A DNA stretch of 64,000 nt from Brachycybe producta. Taxonomy: Eukaryota > Arthropoda > Diplopoda > Playtdesmida > Andrognathidae. Both the position numbers and the translations under genes were made by a program. The first letter of the stretch is position 1. Every line of letters starts with the position of its first letter. The stretch is taken from NCBI GenBank assembly GCA_036925085.1, contig JAUPFP010000001.1, positions 3,977,001 through 4,041,000 on the forward strand, written 5' to 3'. Positions 11,351 through 21,348 of the stretch are shown here, one piece after another. A model generated the notes under the pieces. That model did not search any database. It saw nothing but the letters and a program-made list of their open reading frames with translations, and was not told where the DNA came from.

Positions 11351-11877
11351 TGTGCTAGGTGGAATGTCATTCACTCAATTGTTTAAAAGTGGCAATTATT
11401 GATATTTCCACTGATAACATTATTGATTTAACAACTTCATGTCGTTTAATGCAAATTGCATTTACATATATTAAACCAATAAACCAAATCCATTGTTGTA
11501 CATAATTACAGCATCTGATATTGTCCAAATTAAAATACTGATACTAACAATTAGAAATGATTACAGTGGTCACTTGACTTTGTTTGCCGGCTAAAGTCTT
11601 GTTTTGATGCTAGTCATCTTCTCCACGTGTTTTGACCAACTTATAGCTCTTATTTTGGTTCCAACCATTACACAAGTCTAATAAACTGCGGTGTTTCATC
11701 ATTGTAGTCATTGGTGTTTATAAAGCCGGTTGTTCCGCTTCTAAAAACTCAATATATGTTTACTAATGGTTGTCATGACAATCATGTGAAAGGCCATTCT
11801 GTGTGTATGATCGATTACATATATTGTCCTATATTTGTATGTATAATATTATATTGAAATGCCTGACATACATAGGC
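11351..11877. other. Intergenic sequence, nothing recognised
   Basis: AT-rich and non-repetitive as far as I can see. No exon with matching splice sites, RNA gene or terminal repeats was recognised. Confidence 0.5.
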
Positions 11878-12785
11878 CTAGTCCATGAATATTTTCAAAA
11901 AATGAAAATCTTCTAAATGTCCTTAAAAGCACTGAAACGAACTCAGGAGGGCCCAACAGACGTCTGAGGACCAGAAAAGCTCATAAATTTAAAAAAAACC
12001 ATGGACTCTAGGTCATTTACTATAGTCCATAAATAATTTCATTGTTTGACATTTTGAAAAGGGGCTGTGTGTCCATATGTCTGTATGTCTGGAAGTCTGT
12101 ATATCCGGAACCCAGAGTTTGTGGGTCGAACAACTCAAGAACAGAATGAGATAAAGACATGGTGCTTTTTATTTGATTCAGTGGGTCAATATGATGCTCC
12201 TCCTGACAAAAAAGCAGAAAATTTTACTCAGGGGTTATTTTTTTATGAATTTTTTAGAAACAAATTTTGAGTTTTTGGTCATAACTTTTTGTGGGCCAAG
12301 CAACTCAAAAACGGGGCCACCTACAACGAAATGTCATCAGACCTAAAAAGATGTACACTTTCTGACGATGAAAATGGGAAAAAAAAAATTGAAATTTTAA
12401 AGTGATCTGATGTAAGAAATTTCGATTTTTTAAAAACGTATTTTTTTTAAAAAAATTGAGATTGTTGTACCAGTTGTAGCATTTGAAAGGGGGACTATTC
12501 CTATTATTTAGGAGGGGTGTTCCTTTCTATGTTCTGTTATTATTTTTGTATATTATAATACATGTGACGTATTCTCATTTTTAAAAATATTATTACACAT
12601 GAGTAACGCATGCGCATCACATGTAACTATGAAAATTTTTATTTTTTTGAATTTATGGGTTTTTACGATCCTCGGTCCTCGGAAGTCTGTTGGGTTCCCT
12701 GAGTTTATTTTAGTGCTTTACAGGGCATCTGGCTTTTATTTTTTGCCATTTTTTGAAAATATTCATGGACTATATATAGTCTTGG
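11878..12785. mobile_element. TIR element of about 0.9 kb
   Basis: The left end (TAGTCCATGAATATTTTCAA ... GAACTCAGGAGGGCCCAACA ... TCTGAGGACC) is inverted at the right end (GGTCCTCGGAAGTCTGTTGG ... GAAAATATTCATGGACTATA), so the terminal repeats are about 110 bp. The interior has TTTGTGGGTCGAACAACTC and ACTCAGGGGTTATTTTTTTATG blocks that recur, inverted, at 39300-39830. A lone end is at 20555-20700. Short frames at 12067-12270 and 12599-12949 are inside it and look non-coding. Superfamily unknown. Confidence 0.75.
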
Positions 12786-12894
12786 AATATTTCTTTAACT
12801 TCAAAAATGCTTTGCATGTGGACCAGAAGAGCGGAAGTAGGCCTAAATATTGCATAACATTAAAGATATTATTTATTGTTCAAATTGTGTTTTA

Positions 12895-13770
12895 TAGGGT
12901 TTCAAAACTGTGTTTATGTTGGAACCCTGTTCTGAGGATTCCAGCTTAAGGCCAAGTGTCAAGTTCCGTTTCTTGAATTTTAGCAGTAATGATAAAAAGC
13001 AAACTTAAGGAATTTTTATTCAAATTAAAATGACGTCATTAATTGAGCTTCATTGTATAATAAACGCCCATATTCATAAAATAAACTTGGCACTTGAACT
13101 CTCTGAACAGGGTTTCAACATAACCTCTGTTCATAGTTACTCAATGGATCAAGAGTTTTTTTCTATGTTGGAACCTTGTTCTGAGGATTCAAGACTCAAG
13201 TTGAAGGCCAATGACAATTAGTTTCTTTTTTAAAAAATAAAGAGCAAACTTAAGGAATTTTTATGCAAATTAAAATGACGTCATTAATTTTTTTTCTCAT
13301 TGTATAATAAAGGCCCAGATTCATGAAATAAACGGGGCACTTGAACTCTCTGAACAGGGTTTCAACTTTCAACATAGAAAAACTCTGTTAGTAGTTACTC
13401 AATGAACCAATAGGTTTTTTTATGTTGGAACCTTGTTCTGAGGATTCAAGTTTAAGGCCAAGTGTCAAGTTCCTTTCTTGAATTTCAGCAGTAATGATAA
13501 AAAGCAAACTTACTGAATTTTTATTCAAATTAAAATGATGTTATAAAACTGACATCGTTTCGATTTTAGTTGATTTTTTATTATGTAACAAAGGCACAGA
13601 TTCATGAATGAAATTTGGCACTTGAACACTCTGAACAGGGTTTCAACATAAACTCTGTTCATAGTTACTCAATGAACTAAGAGACTACAGGCTTTTTTGT
13701 TGTATATTGGAACCCTGTTCTGAGGATTCAAGTTAAAGGCCAAGTGACAATTTTCTTTCTTGAATTTCAG
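12895..13770. mobile_element. F2 foldback elements, half copy plus three tandem copies
   Basis: A half element (about 12895-12980) is followed by foldbacks at about 13085-13215, 13330-13480 and 13613-13770. Arms are CACTTGAACTCTCTGAACAG and the inverse CTGTTCTGAGGATTCAAG. The linkers are repeated too (AAAGCAAACTTAAGGAATTT, CAAATTAAAATGACGTCAT), so element plus linker was tandemly amplified with a 245-280 bp period. Confidence 0.75.
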
Positions 13771-13825
13771 CCATAAAGATAAAGAGCTAACTTAAAGAAT
13801 TTTTATGCAAATTAAAATGACGTCA
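13031..13825. promoter_or_regulatory. Three consensus CRE octamers (TGACGTCA) in the F2 linkers
   Basis: TGACGTCA occurs at 13031-13038, 13276-13283 and 13818-13825, always in the context AAATTAAAATGACGTCAT. A fourth linker near 13537 has the mutated TGATGTTA. The octamer is the palindromic CREB/ATF site. Whether it is used here is unknown; its repetition follows from tandem duplication. Confidence 0.4.
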
Positions 13826-14122
13826 TAAGATCGCCTGACATCGATTCTCCATTGTGATTGGATAATTGTGGAGGTTTGGAACTATTTTTTGTATCCAGTT
13901 GATGGCGTATGAATACAATAAAAGGTAGGATTTCTATTGGTTAATTAGCCTTTAACGATCAGTTAGAGGCTAAAATCTAAGAGAACTCTTAAGTGTATGT
14001 CAATGACTTGAAAATGTTAGCCTCTAAACGGTGTCGTTATTTTAATATGAATAATACGAGGCGGTTATAAGGTTCAAAGTTGATAAAAAGGGGATTTTTT
14101 GGCGCGAATTCGTCATTAGTTG

Positions 14123-14163
14123 TTGCCGCAGTTTTTGTTTGTGCTACGGTTTAACTGCGGCAA
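14123..14163. other. Perfect 11-bp stem hairpin
   Basis: TTGCCGCAGTT (14123-14133) and AACTGCGGCAA (14153-14163) are exact inverses around a 19-nt loop, followed by a T-rich stretch. A transcript of either strand would fold. Function unknown. Confidence 0.6.
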
Positions 14164-14318
14164 TTTATTTTAAGTGTTTTAATTTAAAAGGTCAGAATTG
14201 TGTCTTAATTTTATTGGCTTTTAATTATACGATTTTGGATGGTTATTTTTAATTAATCTAATGATTTAAACACTTAAATAAATTTTAATTAAGCTTCATA
14301 AGCTTCATGTTAAAAAAA

Positions 14319-14404
14319 AATCGTTGCATAAATCGCAAATGAAACAAAAGAATAATTTATTCGTGTTTTAATTTTGTTTTATTTGTGATTTTTATGCAAC
14401 GATT
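14319..14404. repeat. 86-bp foldback, miRNA-precursor-like size
   Basis: The left arm AATCGTTGCATAAATCGCAA and right arm TTTTTATGCAACGATT are inverse. Pairing continues inward (AAATGAAACAAAA with TTTTGTTTTATTT) to a central loop near 14352-14370. It is either a small foldback repeat or a hairpin RNA; expression data would decide. Confidence 0.5.
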
Positions 14405-14767
14405 ATTTTAAATTTTGAAGAATTATTTATATTAGACGTTAAAATAGCTTCTATATGCGGGCGATTTATTGCTTTTTTTTCGCGGTTGTGTCGCTCTTTG
14501 TGCGTAACTTAGATGAGCATATCGCAACCTTAGTTTGGTGGCTCGAGACTCGTTAATCGGAAAAAAAATACCCAAATTTTACGTTTAAATTTCAGTTTTG
14601 TGGGTTTTGGAAGAGAGGAAGAGGGGGAGGGGGGGGGGGGGGGTGGTGACCTTTTAAAATGTTTTAATTTGAGCAATATTTACACGGAAATATTTACGAT
14701 TTTACTGTCCTGAAAAAACAAACACAAGTTTTAAACGCGTTTATGAATATTCCGCCGGTTAAGTGCA

Positions 14768-14970
14768 AAATTAAGAAACTAGAAAGTGTTTTAAAAACTG
14801 TAAGGGTAGTTGAATTATTTAAGGTTATTTTTCGTTTTCGAAGATATCTTTCAAAATAAACGAAAATTTAAAAAAATATCGTTTGTTAATAGATCCAACT
14901 AGGTCATTTTCAAATGGATAAACTTTTATTTCAAAAAAATCAATTTGATTTGAGCTGCCCTTTAGTTTTT
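14768..14970. mobile_element. Degenerate F3 foldback element
   Basis: AAACTAGAAAGTGTTTTAAA ... GAAGATATCTTTCAAAATAA at the left is matched by TGAGCTGCCCTTTAGTTTTT at the right. It is more diverged than the 7.8-8.7 kb copies. Confidence 0.5.
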
Positions 14971-15689
14971 TAAAAAAAACAATAGTTTTTCTTAATTTTG
15001 TACGAGAAAGGCATTTACACTTTAAAACGCGACACTTAACTGTTGATATTATTTAATTTCGGTTTTATTTGCGAATTATTTATGTCGTTATTTGTCAATA
15101 ATTTTCTGTTTTGCGAAAAAAAAAATATATTTTCGATTAGGAGTCGATTAGCCTCTAAGCAGGTGATTGTTCAGCTTTGAATATTCAACTTACGTTGCGT
15201 TTTCTGCACAACTTAACTTCTTTTGAACACGAAAAACCACTCTTTGACACATAACTCGAAACTTGAACGTTATGCGAAATCGTTACTTAAAAAATAAAGC
15301 TAAGCTTTAATATGACGCAGCTTTGTTTAACTTTGTTTAAGCTATTGCTTAAGAAACATTTTTGAAAAATACTGTCATAAATTGTAATTTCTTTAACTAA
15401 ACTCCATTAACTTGTTTTCAAACTTTATAATGTTCTGTGTTTAATTAAAAATAACTAATTATATTTTTTTTTGTTTATTTTCAGGTTATAAATTGGAATT
15501 ATGGGTCCATTTTTCTTGAATTTGGCTTAAGAGGGGTTAATTGGAGAACACTTTGTTTCTTTCTTCTGATTGTCTTATTGTCTTAATTGTGTTTGTTTTG
15601 TATGTGTAAATGTGTAATTTTTAATTTATATTTGGAAGTGTTGAAGTGTTAATTAATTTTTATTTTCAATTTCTATTTCAAATTTTTCT
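14971..15689. other. AT-rich non-coding sequence
   Basis: No gene, RNA gene or clear repeat recognised. Confidence 0.5.
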
Positions 15690-16786
15690 CCGGCCTGGGG
15701 TTGGCTAACGTTCAACCCTGGGCCCATGGTTATAAATTGGGGGATGTAAAAAAAAAAAAAATTAGGCATTTTAAGGGTTTGGTTTTTTGGTGTCCCATTT
15801 TTTTTTTTTTGCTTTAATTTCCGTTAAATTTCAAATTTTTTTTTCTTGCTAAACGTTTTTCGATTTGGAGTTGACTAATGTTCAACCCGGGGACATGATG
15901 ACAAATTTGGGGATGTCCGTTAAAATCTTGACATTTAAGGCTTTGGTTTTTTGGTGTCCCATTTTTTTTTGCTTTAATTTCAGGTTAAATTTTAAATTTT
16001 TTTTCTTCCGACCTGGAGTTGGCTAATGTTCAACCCGGGGGACATGATGACAAATTGGGAATGTCTGTTAAAATCTTGACATTTAAGGCTTTGGTTTTTG
16101 GAGTCCATTGTACTTAGATTTCGGTTAAAGAAGTTTTTCGAAAATGTTTTTCCTGGCTTTTCGCTTTTCCGGCCCTGTGGTTGGCTAATGTTCAATCATG
16201 GGCTCATGATTACAAATTAAAAATGGCAAAAAAAAAATCTGGCTTTAAATGTGGTTGGATTTTTGGATCCGGTTTGCATAAAATTCGACAAATTATTACA
16301 GTAGTTTCCCGGGAATTAAATGGGGTCCAGTTTGTAATAAATTTGGGCTCGATTTTTGCTGTCCATTTCTAGACCTGGGTTTTGCTAACTTTCAACCCTG
16401 GAAACATAAATTGGCAATGTTGGTTAAAAAAAATACTACTTAAGGGTTTGATTTATTTTGTTTCCATTATTAATTTTTGGTTAAATAATTAAAAAAAAGT
16501 CTTGTTTTTCCCTTGCTCTTCATTTTTTGACCTTGTTCAATGACCATGTTAATGTTCAATTCAGGGCCCCGATTACAAATTTTGGAATGTTGGATAAAAT
16601 CTGACATTAAATGGGGTTCGTTTTTTGTGTTGTCATTGAATGTCCTTTGTGATACTTTTCTTTTCTTAACATTTTAAATTGTTAGTGTTAACTTTTCCAA
16701 AAAACTATTCTGTGTTTTGTCTTTTCCTGGCTCTTCGCTAAGCGACCTGAGGTTGGCTAACGTTCAACCTCGGGGCATGTCTAGGT
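15690..16786. repeat. Tandem array of about seven units with a GGTTGGCTAA-GTTCAACC dyad
   Basis: The motif GGTTGGCTAATGTTCAACCC (GGTTG and CAACC form a dyad) recurs, with variation, at about 15698, 15870, 16016, 16179, 16379, 16546 and 16751, spaced 146-205 bp. Between motifs the units share GGGGACATGATGACAAATT, AAATCTTGACATTTAAGG and TTTGGTTTTTTGGTGTCCCA. The first three units are the most alike and the later ones degrade. No coding frame runs through it. Confidence 0.75.
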
Positions 16787-16843
16787 CCGAAACTTCGAAA
16801 CATGCAGAGCCGAAGACGACTCCGGATAAACCTGTAAGTACTC
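16787..16843 (+). CDS. Candidate first coding exon (MSRSETSK...), unproven
   Basis: ATG at 16787 opens a 19-codon frame (MSRSETSKHAEPKTTPDKP) ending at a strong 5' splice consensus, CCT|GTAAGTACT. The segment is CpG-rich compared with its surroundings and charged in composition. Against it: the ATG falls in the last unit of the upstream tandem repeat, no family is recognised, and no convincing second exon was found. The best acceptor I see, before ATCCCAGCTTCAG near 17390, gives only about 25 more codons. Treat as a hypothesis. Confidence 0.2.
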
Positions 16844-17516
16844 AAGATTCCTTATATCGAAATGGCTTTTTCTGCGAAAGTTTTTGAATTCTGAACTAAA
16901 GAGTGGAAACTTAAGAAACCAGAGAAATTACCATTTCGAATTTTTTCAAAGCGAGTCCAGAGACCTCAAAAGGAGACATGCTCGCATGGTAGCACAAACC
17001 CGACCGGTTCGCACCCTGGAACCGTGATAGTTTTTCCTCCCCTTACATTATTAAATATATATTTTCTGATCCGCTACTTGTGAGTGTGCGTATTTTTAGC
17101 TCTATACTTATTCGTGCTTTTATGTTGTGTTGTCCCGTGGTAAGCTACTAAAACGATTAAATCTGGATGTGGCGATGAAGTTCCGTAATGCACACTTCTG
17201 TCGTTGGTAGCATTGGCGACAGTTGAGGTAGGAGTTGTTGCAAATTGGCAATATTTTTTTTTTGTTTGTGTTCTTGTCTCTTTAAATGTTAAAAGTTTCA
17301 TTGCACTACTGACGTCTTAGTGTTTCGGGACACGAACACGCACGAAAGTTACGAAACTTCCCAATCCTACACTTCCCTTCCCTTCCAGATCCCAGCTTCA
17401 GTTGTGTGTCATTCGGTGTCTTCAGTTGGAGCTTATTTTTTGATGATTTTTCGAACAAGAACCTAGAGTTCCCACTAGATTGTGATTCGTGGTCACAGAA
17501 TCGTCACAAATATACA
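16844..17516. other. CpG-containing non-coding sequence, possible regulatory tract
   Basis: No gene accepted here. A 75-codon minus-strand frame at 17074-17301 is low complexity (Thr/Lys/His) and not recognised. CpG-containing stretches such as GGGACACGAACACGCACGAA (17324-17346) may mark a promoter, by inference only. Confidence 0.35.
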
Positions 17517-17790
17517 CAGGGGCGGATTTACCAATAGGCAGAGTAGGCAGCTGCCTAGGGCGGAAAATTTTTGGGGGTGGCAAATTGTAAAAATTTTTTT
17601 TTGGAAATTTGTTTTGGATACAAAAAAAATATTGTAAAACAATAAACTGTCTAATATGACCACTTCCGACAAAACAGTTGACATTACCATTGTTAAAAGC
17701 ATACAAAAGTAACTTTATTACTTTAAGAAAGTATAGGCCATGTGTTTTCAGTTGCTGCCTAGGGGCGGCAAAATGGTAAATCCGCCACTG
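17517..17790. mobile_element. hAT-type MITE with perfect 8-bp target site duplication
   Basis: The left end is CAGGGGCGGATTTACCAATA and the right end is the inverse, GTAAATCCGCCACTG. Subterminal GGCAGCTGCCTAGGGCGG and CTGCCTAGGGGCGGC also mirror. Flanks are identical octamers, AATATACA at 17509-17516 and 17791-17798. CAGGGGCGGAT-type ends with 8-bp duplications are typical of hAT elements. At 274 bp with no transposase it is non-autonomous. The perfect duplication suggests a fairly recent insertion. The minus-strand frames at 17422-17910 and 17493-17702 cross it and are spurious. Confidence 0.9.
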
Positions 17791-18357
17791 AATATACATT
17801 ATGTCTCGTAAATATTCGTAATCGGTATGTCGGATTTTTTTTAAAAAAATTTCTTTGTAAACCTTTGAAAAAAACGACTTTCGATAAATGATCGGCGAAA
17901 TGTACTCCACACCCTTCCAACGACGACGGTAGCTTTTATTATAGTATATTTATATAAATTATTCGCTTATATATTAACGGTGTTTTAATATATGTGGAAA
18001 TTTTTATAAATATAATAAGCTATAATTAAAATCTACTGCTAGGTCTTAACTAACTAAAACGAACTTCGATTCGTTATATATTCGTTATAGAAATCAAAAT
18101 CTCCGGTCTCGATTTGTGGCTCTGCAACCTAGTCACACTCACTCCTGTGGTGCAAACACGAACACGATATTCGTTATAAACATATTGTTACATTTTTTTT
18201 GGGGATTTTTGTGGAAAAATTTTTTGGTTGTGGTTTGGGGGGGGGGGGGTGACTTCGGGAGTTTTAGTGTTATTTAGTGGGTTTTGGGTGTAGGATGCTC
18301 TTTTTTGTCTTCGAATTTTGCTTCTTTGTGCGTTTCTGCGGTTTTTTGTTTTCCGCG
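17791..18357. other. AT-rich non-coding sequence with a G run
   Basis: No gene seen. A G run lies at about 18237-18249. TTCGTTATA-type motifs recur at 18060-18180. Confidence 0.5.
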
Positions 18358-18448
18358 TTTAACTTGAAACCGTACTTTTAAGCTGTTTTTTTAAGCTTTG
18401 TGGTACGGTTTCAAGTTGAGATTACGAAGGACTTGGGGGTATCCTTCG
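18358..18448. other. Two adjacent strong hairpins
   Basis: Hairpin 1: AACTTGAAACCGTAC (18361-18375) is exactly inverse to GTACGGTTTCAAGTT (18403-18417). It extends by U-G/U-A pairs to 18358 and 18420 and has a further AAGCT/AGCTT pairing inside the 27-nt centre. Hairpin 2: CGAAGGA (18425-18431) and TCCTTCG (18442-18448). Two unrelated perfect stems a few bases apart suggest a structured RNA or a small foldback relic. The strand is not determinable. Confidence 0.5.
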
Positions 18449-18849
18449 ATAGTCTCCTAATTTTGTTACTTAATATGAATTTTTTTTAATTGTATTTTCA
18501 GGAATTGTATTTTTGTATTTGTATTTGTATTTTTTTTTTTAAATAAAATTCTGCTGTTTTGTTGTTGTGGTTTATTTATGAAATTTTGAATCTTTTGTCG
18601 TAAAGTGTATAATTAATGAATGTACTGTATGTACTTAATTTTGACTTGCACATTAATTTTTCTTTTAAGACTTTATTTTCAGATTAAGCTTCAAAAATAA
18701 TTAATTTGATTTGTGTGTGGGTGGGTCTTATTAATACGAGGTTTGTAAATTGGTTATTGTAATAATTGAAGAAGTTTTCGAGGCTCGAGATTGACAATTT
18801 AGAAACCTTTTATCTCCTATTTTTAGGTGGCTTTTAGTCACGCTGTTTT

Positions 18850-19440
18850 TTTTTTGGCAAATAGTTGCGTGGGCAACTCATCAGTGGGCTCAGAGATCGA
18901 ATTGCGAGATCTCTTCGGGTCTAGCGAGTTCTACTTTTTAATAAGGTATATTAAATTTTCAGTAACGATTAATGCCGATTTTTAAAAAAAAAAACATTTG
19001 TTTCGTGTACCATCTTTTTAAGGTTTAAGTTGCTTGTTTTACCAATAGTTGCGTGGGCAACTCAGCAGTGTGGGCTCAAAGAGATCGTATCTTTGAGATT
19101 TCTTTGGGTCTTGCAGTTTCTACTTCTTATTGAGGTTCATTCATTTAAAAAAAAAAGCGATTAATGCCCATTTTTACTTCTAATAGTCACCGAATTGTCC
19201 CTTGAACTTTAACCTAAAATTGAATTTATTTATATTTCTGTATAGCTTCTGAGGTTTGGTTCTTCGAAACTTCGACATTAATTTATTCAATGTAAACTTC
19301 TATCCAGACTCATGTGGTTTGTATATCAGTCATGCAGAATTATGAATTTTCGAGGTTTGAATTTTGAAGTTGAAAACTTTTAAAATTATTTTTTAGGTTG
19401 TTGCTTGGTTGGTTTTCTCGGAAACTCGTCAGTGGCTTTT
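18850..19440. repeat. Repeated structured block GTTGCGTGGGCAACTC (about three copies)
   Basis: Copies at about 18863 and 19044 share GTTGCGTGGGCAACTCA, AGTGGGCTCA, an AGAGATCG hairpin region and TTTCTACTTCTTA-type ends. A degenerate third copy is near 19395-19430. In copy 1 AGAGATC pairs with GATCTCT; in copy 2 CTCAAAGA pairs with TCTTTGAG. Pairing thus persists although the sequence changed. Unit spacing is about 180 bp and then about 350 bp. Confidence 0.5.
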
Positions 19441-19524
19441 GTGTTTGGCAAATTTATCATTTTAATGGTAAAGTTATATAAATATTTTTTTTTTAGTTTT
19501 CGTATTAATAATAATAATAGTAAT

Positions 19525-20152
19525 AGATGCTTTGCGAACTGTAAAACGAAATGTGAGAAAATACGAAATACATTAAAAATACGATATATTTAAAATTATT
19601 TCGTATTTTCAGTCTAATTTTACAAGTGTCGTTACGATATTTTTTCTATTTTTCGTGACGAAACATTTCTTATATTTCGTTACCACGAAATAGTCGCGCA
19701 TGCGTGTTTGTTGACATTTTGGTCAAAAAAGCAGCCATTTTTTTTTCCCACTTCAAACAAACGATAGAATATTTTGAAGAAATTAGTGCATGTAATCTCC
19801 AGGAAAGTATTAAATTTACTCAACAAAAAGCAGCAGATGTTAGGTTAAAGGTAGGTTATAATATTTAATTGTTTTTTACTTTTTATTTATTTGCTGTTAT
19901 TACCATTTCCATCCCTTGTTGTCGCCGTCGTGATTTCTGGTTTTAGTAATGCACATAGGTACTTTTTGTTTCAGGTTTTAATTGTAGCCAAAAATGTGAT
20001 ATTTCGTGTTTTATTTTAATTTTTTTCGTTTTGGCAGAACGCAAACCATTAACGAAATTTAATTACGAAATAAATAAAAAACGAAATTAATTAAAAATAT
20101 ATCGTTTTCATTTTATTTCGTGTATTTTTTGGACGAAAAATCGCAAAGCATC

Positions 20153-20153
<1 letters not shown>
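19525..20153. mobile_element. TIR element inserted in a (TAA)n tract
   Basis: AGATGCTTTGCGA at 19525-19537 is inverted exactly at 20141-20153 (TCGCAAAGCATCT). Both flanks are TAA repeats, so it inserted into a TAA microsatellite, probably the tail of the LINE at 20154-20540. The interior has many CGAAAT/ATTTCG motifs and an exon-like segment near 19757-19850 ending at a GTAGGT donor. Superfamily not assigned. Confidence 0.75.
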
Positions 20154-20193
<40 letters not shown>

Positions 20194-20540
20194 GAATCTT
20201 TATTACATATCTTAAGGAGAATAAAGAAACATGAGCATATTGGTAAAAAATATAAAACCATAAAAATCAACACAACATCCCAATGTGAACAAATTAGAAA
20301 TAAGATAACATAATCATTCAAGTAAACCCTTCTCTGAACGCCATTTTAAAATCTGCATGGAATATAATTTTGTACGTAAAACATCAGGTGTAGGAGAGTG
20401 GACAACTTCATGTGGCAGACAGTTCCAAATTGGAATACAGCGATTGAGATATAGCTCATCTTTCGACGTTGACGACACCTCTGATTTGCCCACATGCCCC
20501 CCTTGTTTGTGAATTAAGTGACTTTAAATGTTTAAGTTAT
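20154..20540 (-). pseudogene. LINE (non-LTR retrotransposon) 3' end with (TTA)n tail
   Basis: Read on the minus strand, about 20330-20500 encodes LNRCIPIWNCLPHEVVHSP followed by TKLYSMQILKW. This is the WN-LP-vv pattern found at the C-terminus of LINE ORF2 proteins. A stop, a short 3' UTR with AATAAAGATTC and a (TTA)n tail at 20154-20193 follow. The rest of ORF2 is missing, as expected for a 5'-truncated copy. The clade cannot be fixed from this tail. Confidence 0.7.
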
Positions 20541-20554
20541 CAGGGCGCTTTTTG

Positions 20555-20700
20555 GGGCCCATTTTTCCAAACCCCGTTTATGGGCTTTTCTGGTCCTCGG
20601 AAATCTATTCAGCCCTCCTGAGTTTGTTTCAAGTGTTTTTCAGGGCATTTAGATTTACATTTTTTTTTAAATTATTCATGGATTATAATATTCCATGAAT
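20555..20700. mobile_element. Solo end of the 0.9 kb TIR element
   Basis: Contains GGTCCTCGGAAATCTATTCA, CCTCCTGAGTTTGTTTCAAG and ATTATTCATGGATTATAAT in the same order as the right end of the element at 11878-12785. No partner end is nearby. Confidence 0.65.
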
Positions 20701-21067
20701 ATTCAAAAAATGGTGTTGTTGTTGTGTTGTTCATGTTAAATTGTTTCTGTTTTGTGTGATTGTTTAATTTGTGTTTCTTTAAATTGTTTGTGTTGAGTGT
20801 TGTTCATGTTGGGTTTTGGTCAAGTTGTATGTTCTTTTTGTTAGTCTTATGTTTGTCATGTTAAAGTAGTTTAGTGTGTTGTTTATGGTCTACAAACACT
20901 TGAGTGTTAGTCTCTTTCATTTGAGTGGGTTGTAAAATAAATCATACAGTTGGCATTTTCTTATTGATTGTGTATTTTGTTTATATATATATATATACAG
21001 TCAATAATACTTATGTAAAGTTCTATATAAACAACGAAAATGTGACGTATTTTGTACAATTGTTACC
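20701..21067. other. AT-rich intergenic sequence
   Basis: GT-rich simple sequence (TGTTGTTGTGTTG, GTTCATGTTAAATTG) and a TA run near 20985. No gene seen. Confidence 0.5.
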
Positions 21068-21348
21068 TAATACCTTGTACACACTGTCACACATGAGTTA
21101 AATGAATTCAAATTAAATGTGTTTAGGTGAATTATACGGAATCCAGTTAAGGCCATGAACACCAAATTAAAAATTGACTTTTATTATTAATATTTTAAAT
21201 TGAAATACTAAATCAATATTTTAATGTCAATAGTTTATATATTATATTTTCAGATTAACTGAATAAATTGAATTCATATTTAGGGCTCGGTAGAACACGT
21301 TTATTATTTAAATGCATTTAAATTATTAGGTGTGTGTACTAGGTATTA
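21068..21348. mobile_element. Short TIR element (MITE), copy 2
   Basis: Starts TAATACCTTGTACACAC and ends GTGTGTGTACTAGGTATTA. It is the reverse-oriented relative of 5493-5807, with a shared interior (TGTGTTTAGGTGAATTATAC, GGAATCCAGTTAAGG). Confidence 0.75.

Larger units (their letters stand above)
13771..14767. other. CpG-containing non-coding tract with hairpins and a G-run
   Basis: Richer in CpG than the flanks (GGCGCGAATTCG, GCGGGCGATT, TCGCGGTTGTGTCGC). Contains an 11-bp perfect stem at 14123-14163 (TTGCCGCAGTT / AACTGCGGCAA), an 86-bp foldback at 14319-14404 and a long G run at about 14623-14643. No coding exon is seen. Confidence 0.5.

Noticed and set aside
12599-12949. Plus-strand 116-codon frame
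   Set aside because: It runs across the right end of a TIR element and into an F2 repeat; the composition is random.
16971-17030. Possible tRNA-like segment (GGTTCGCACCC)
   Set aside because: The B-box match is imperfect and no A-box or cloverleaf arms fit around it.
17422-17910. Minus-strand 162-codon frame
   Set aside because: It crosses a hAT MITE whose 8-bp target duplications prove the sequence is an insertion; no domain is recognised.
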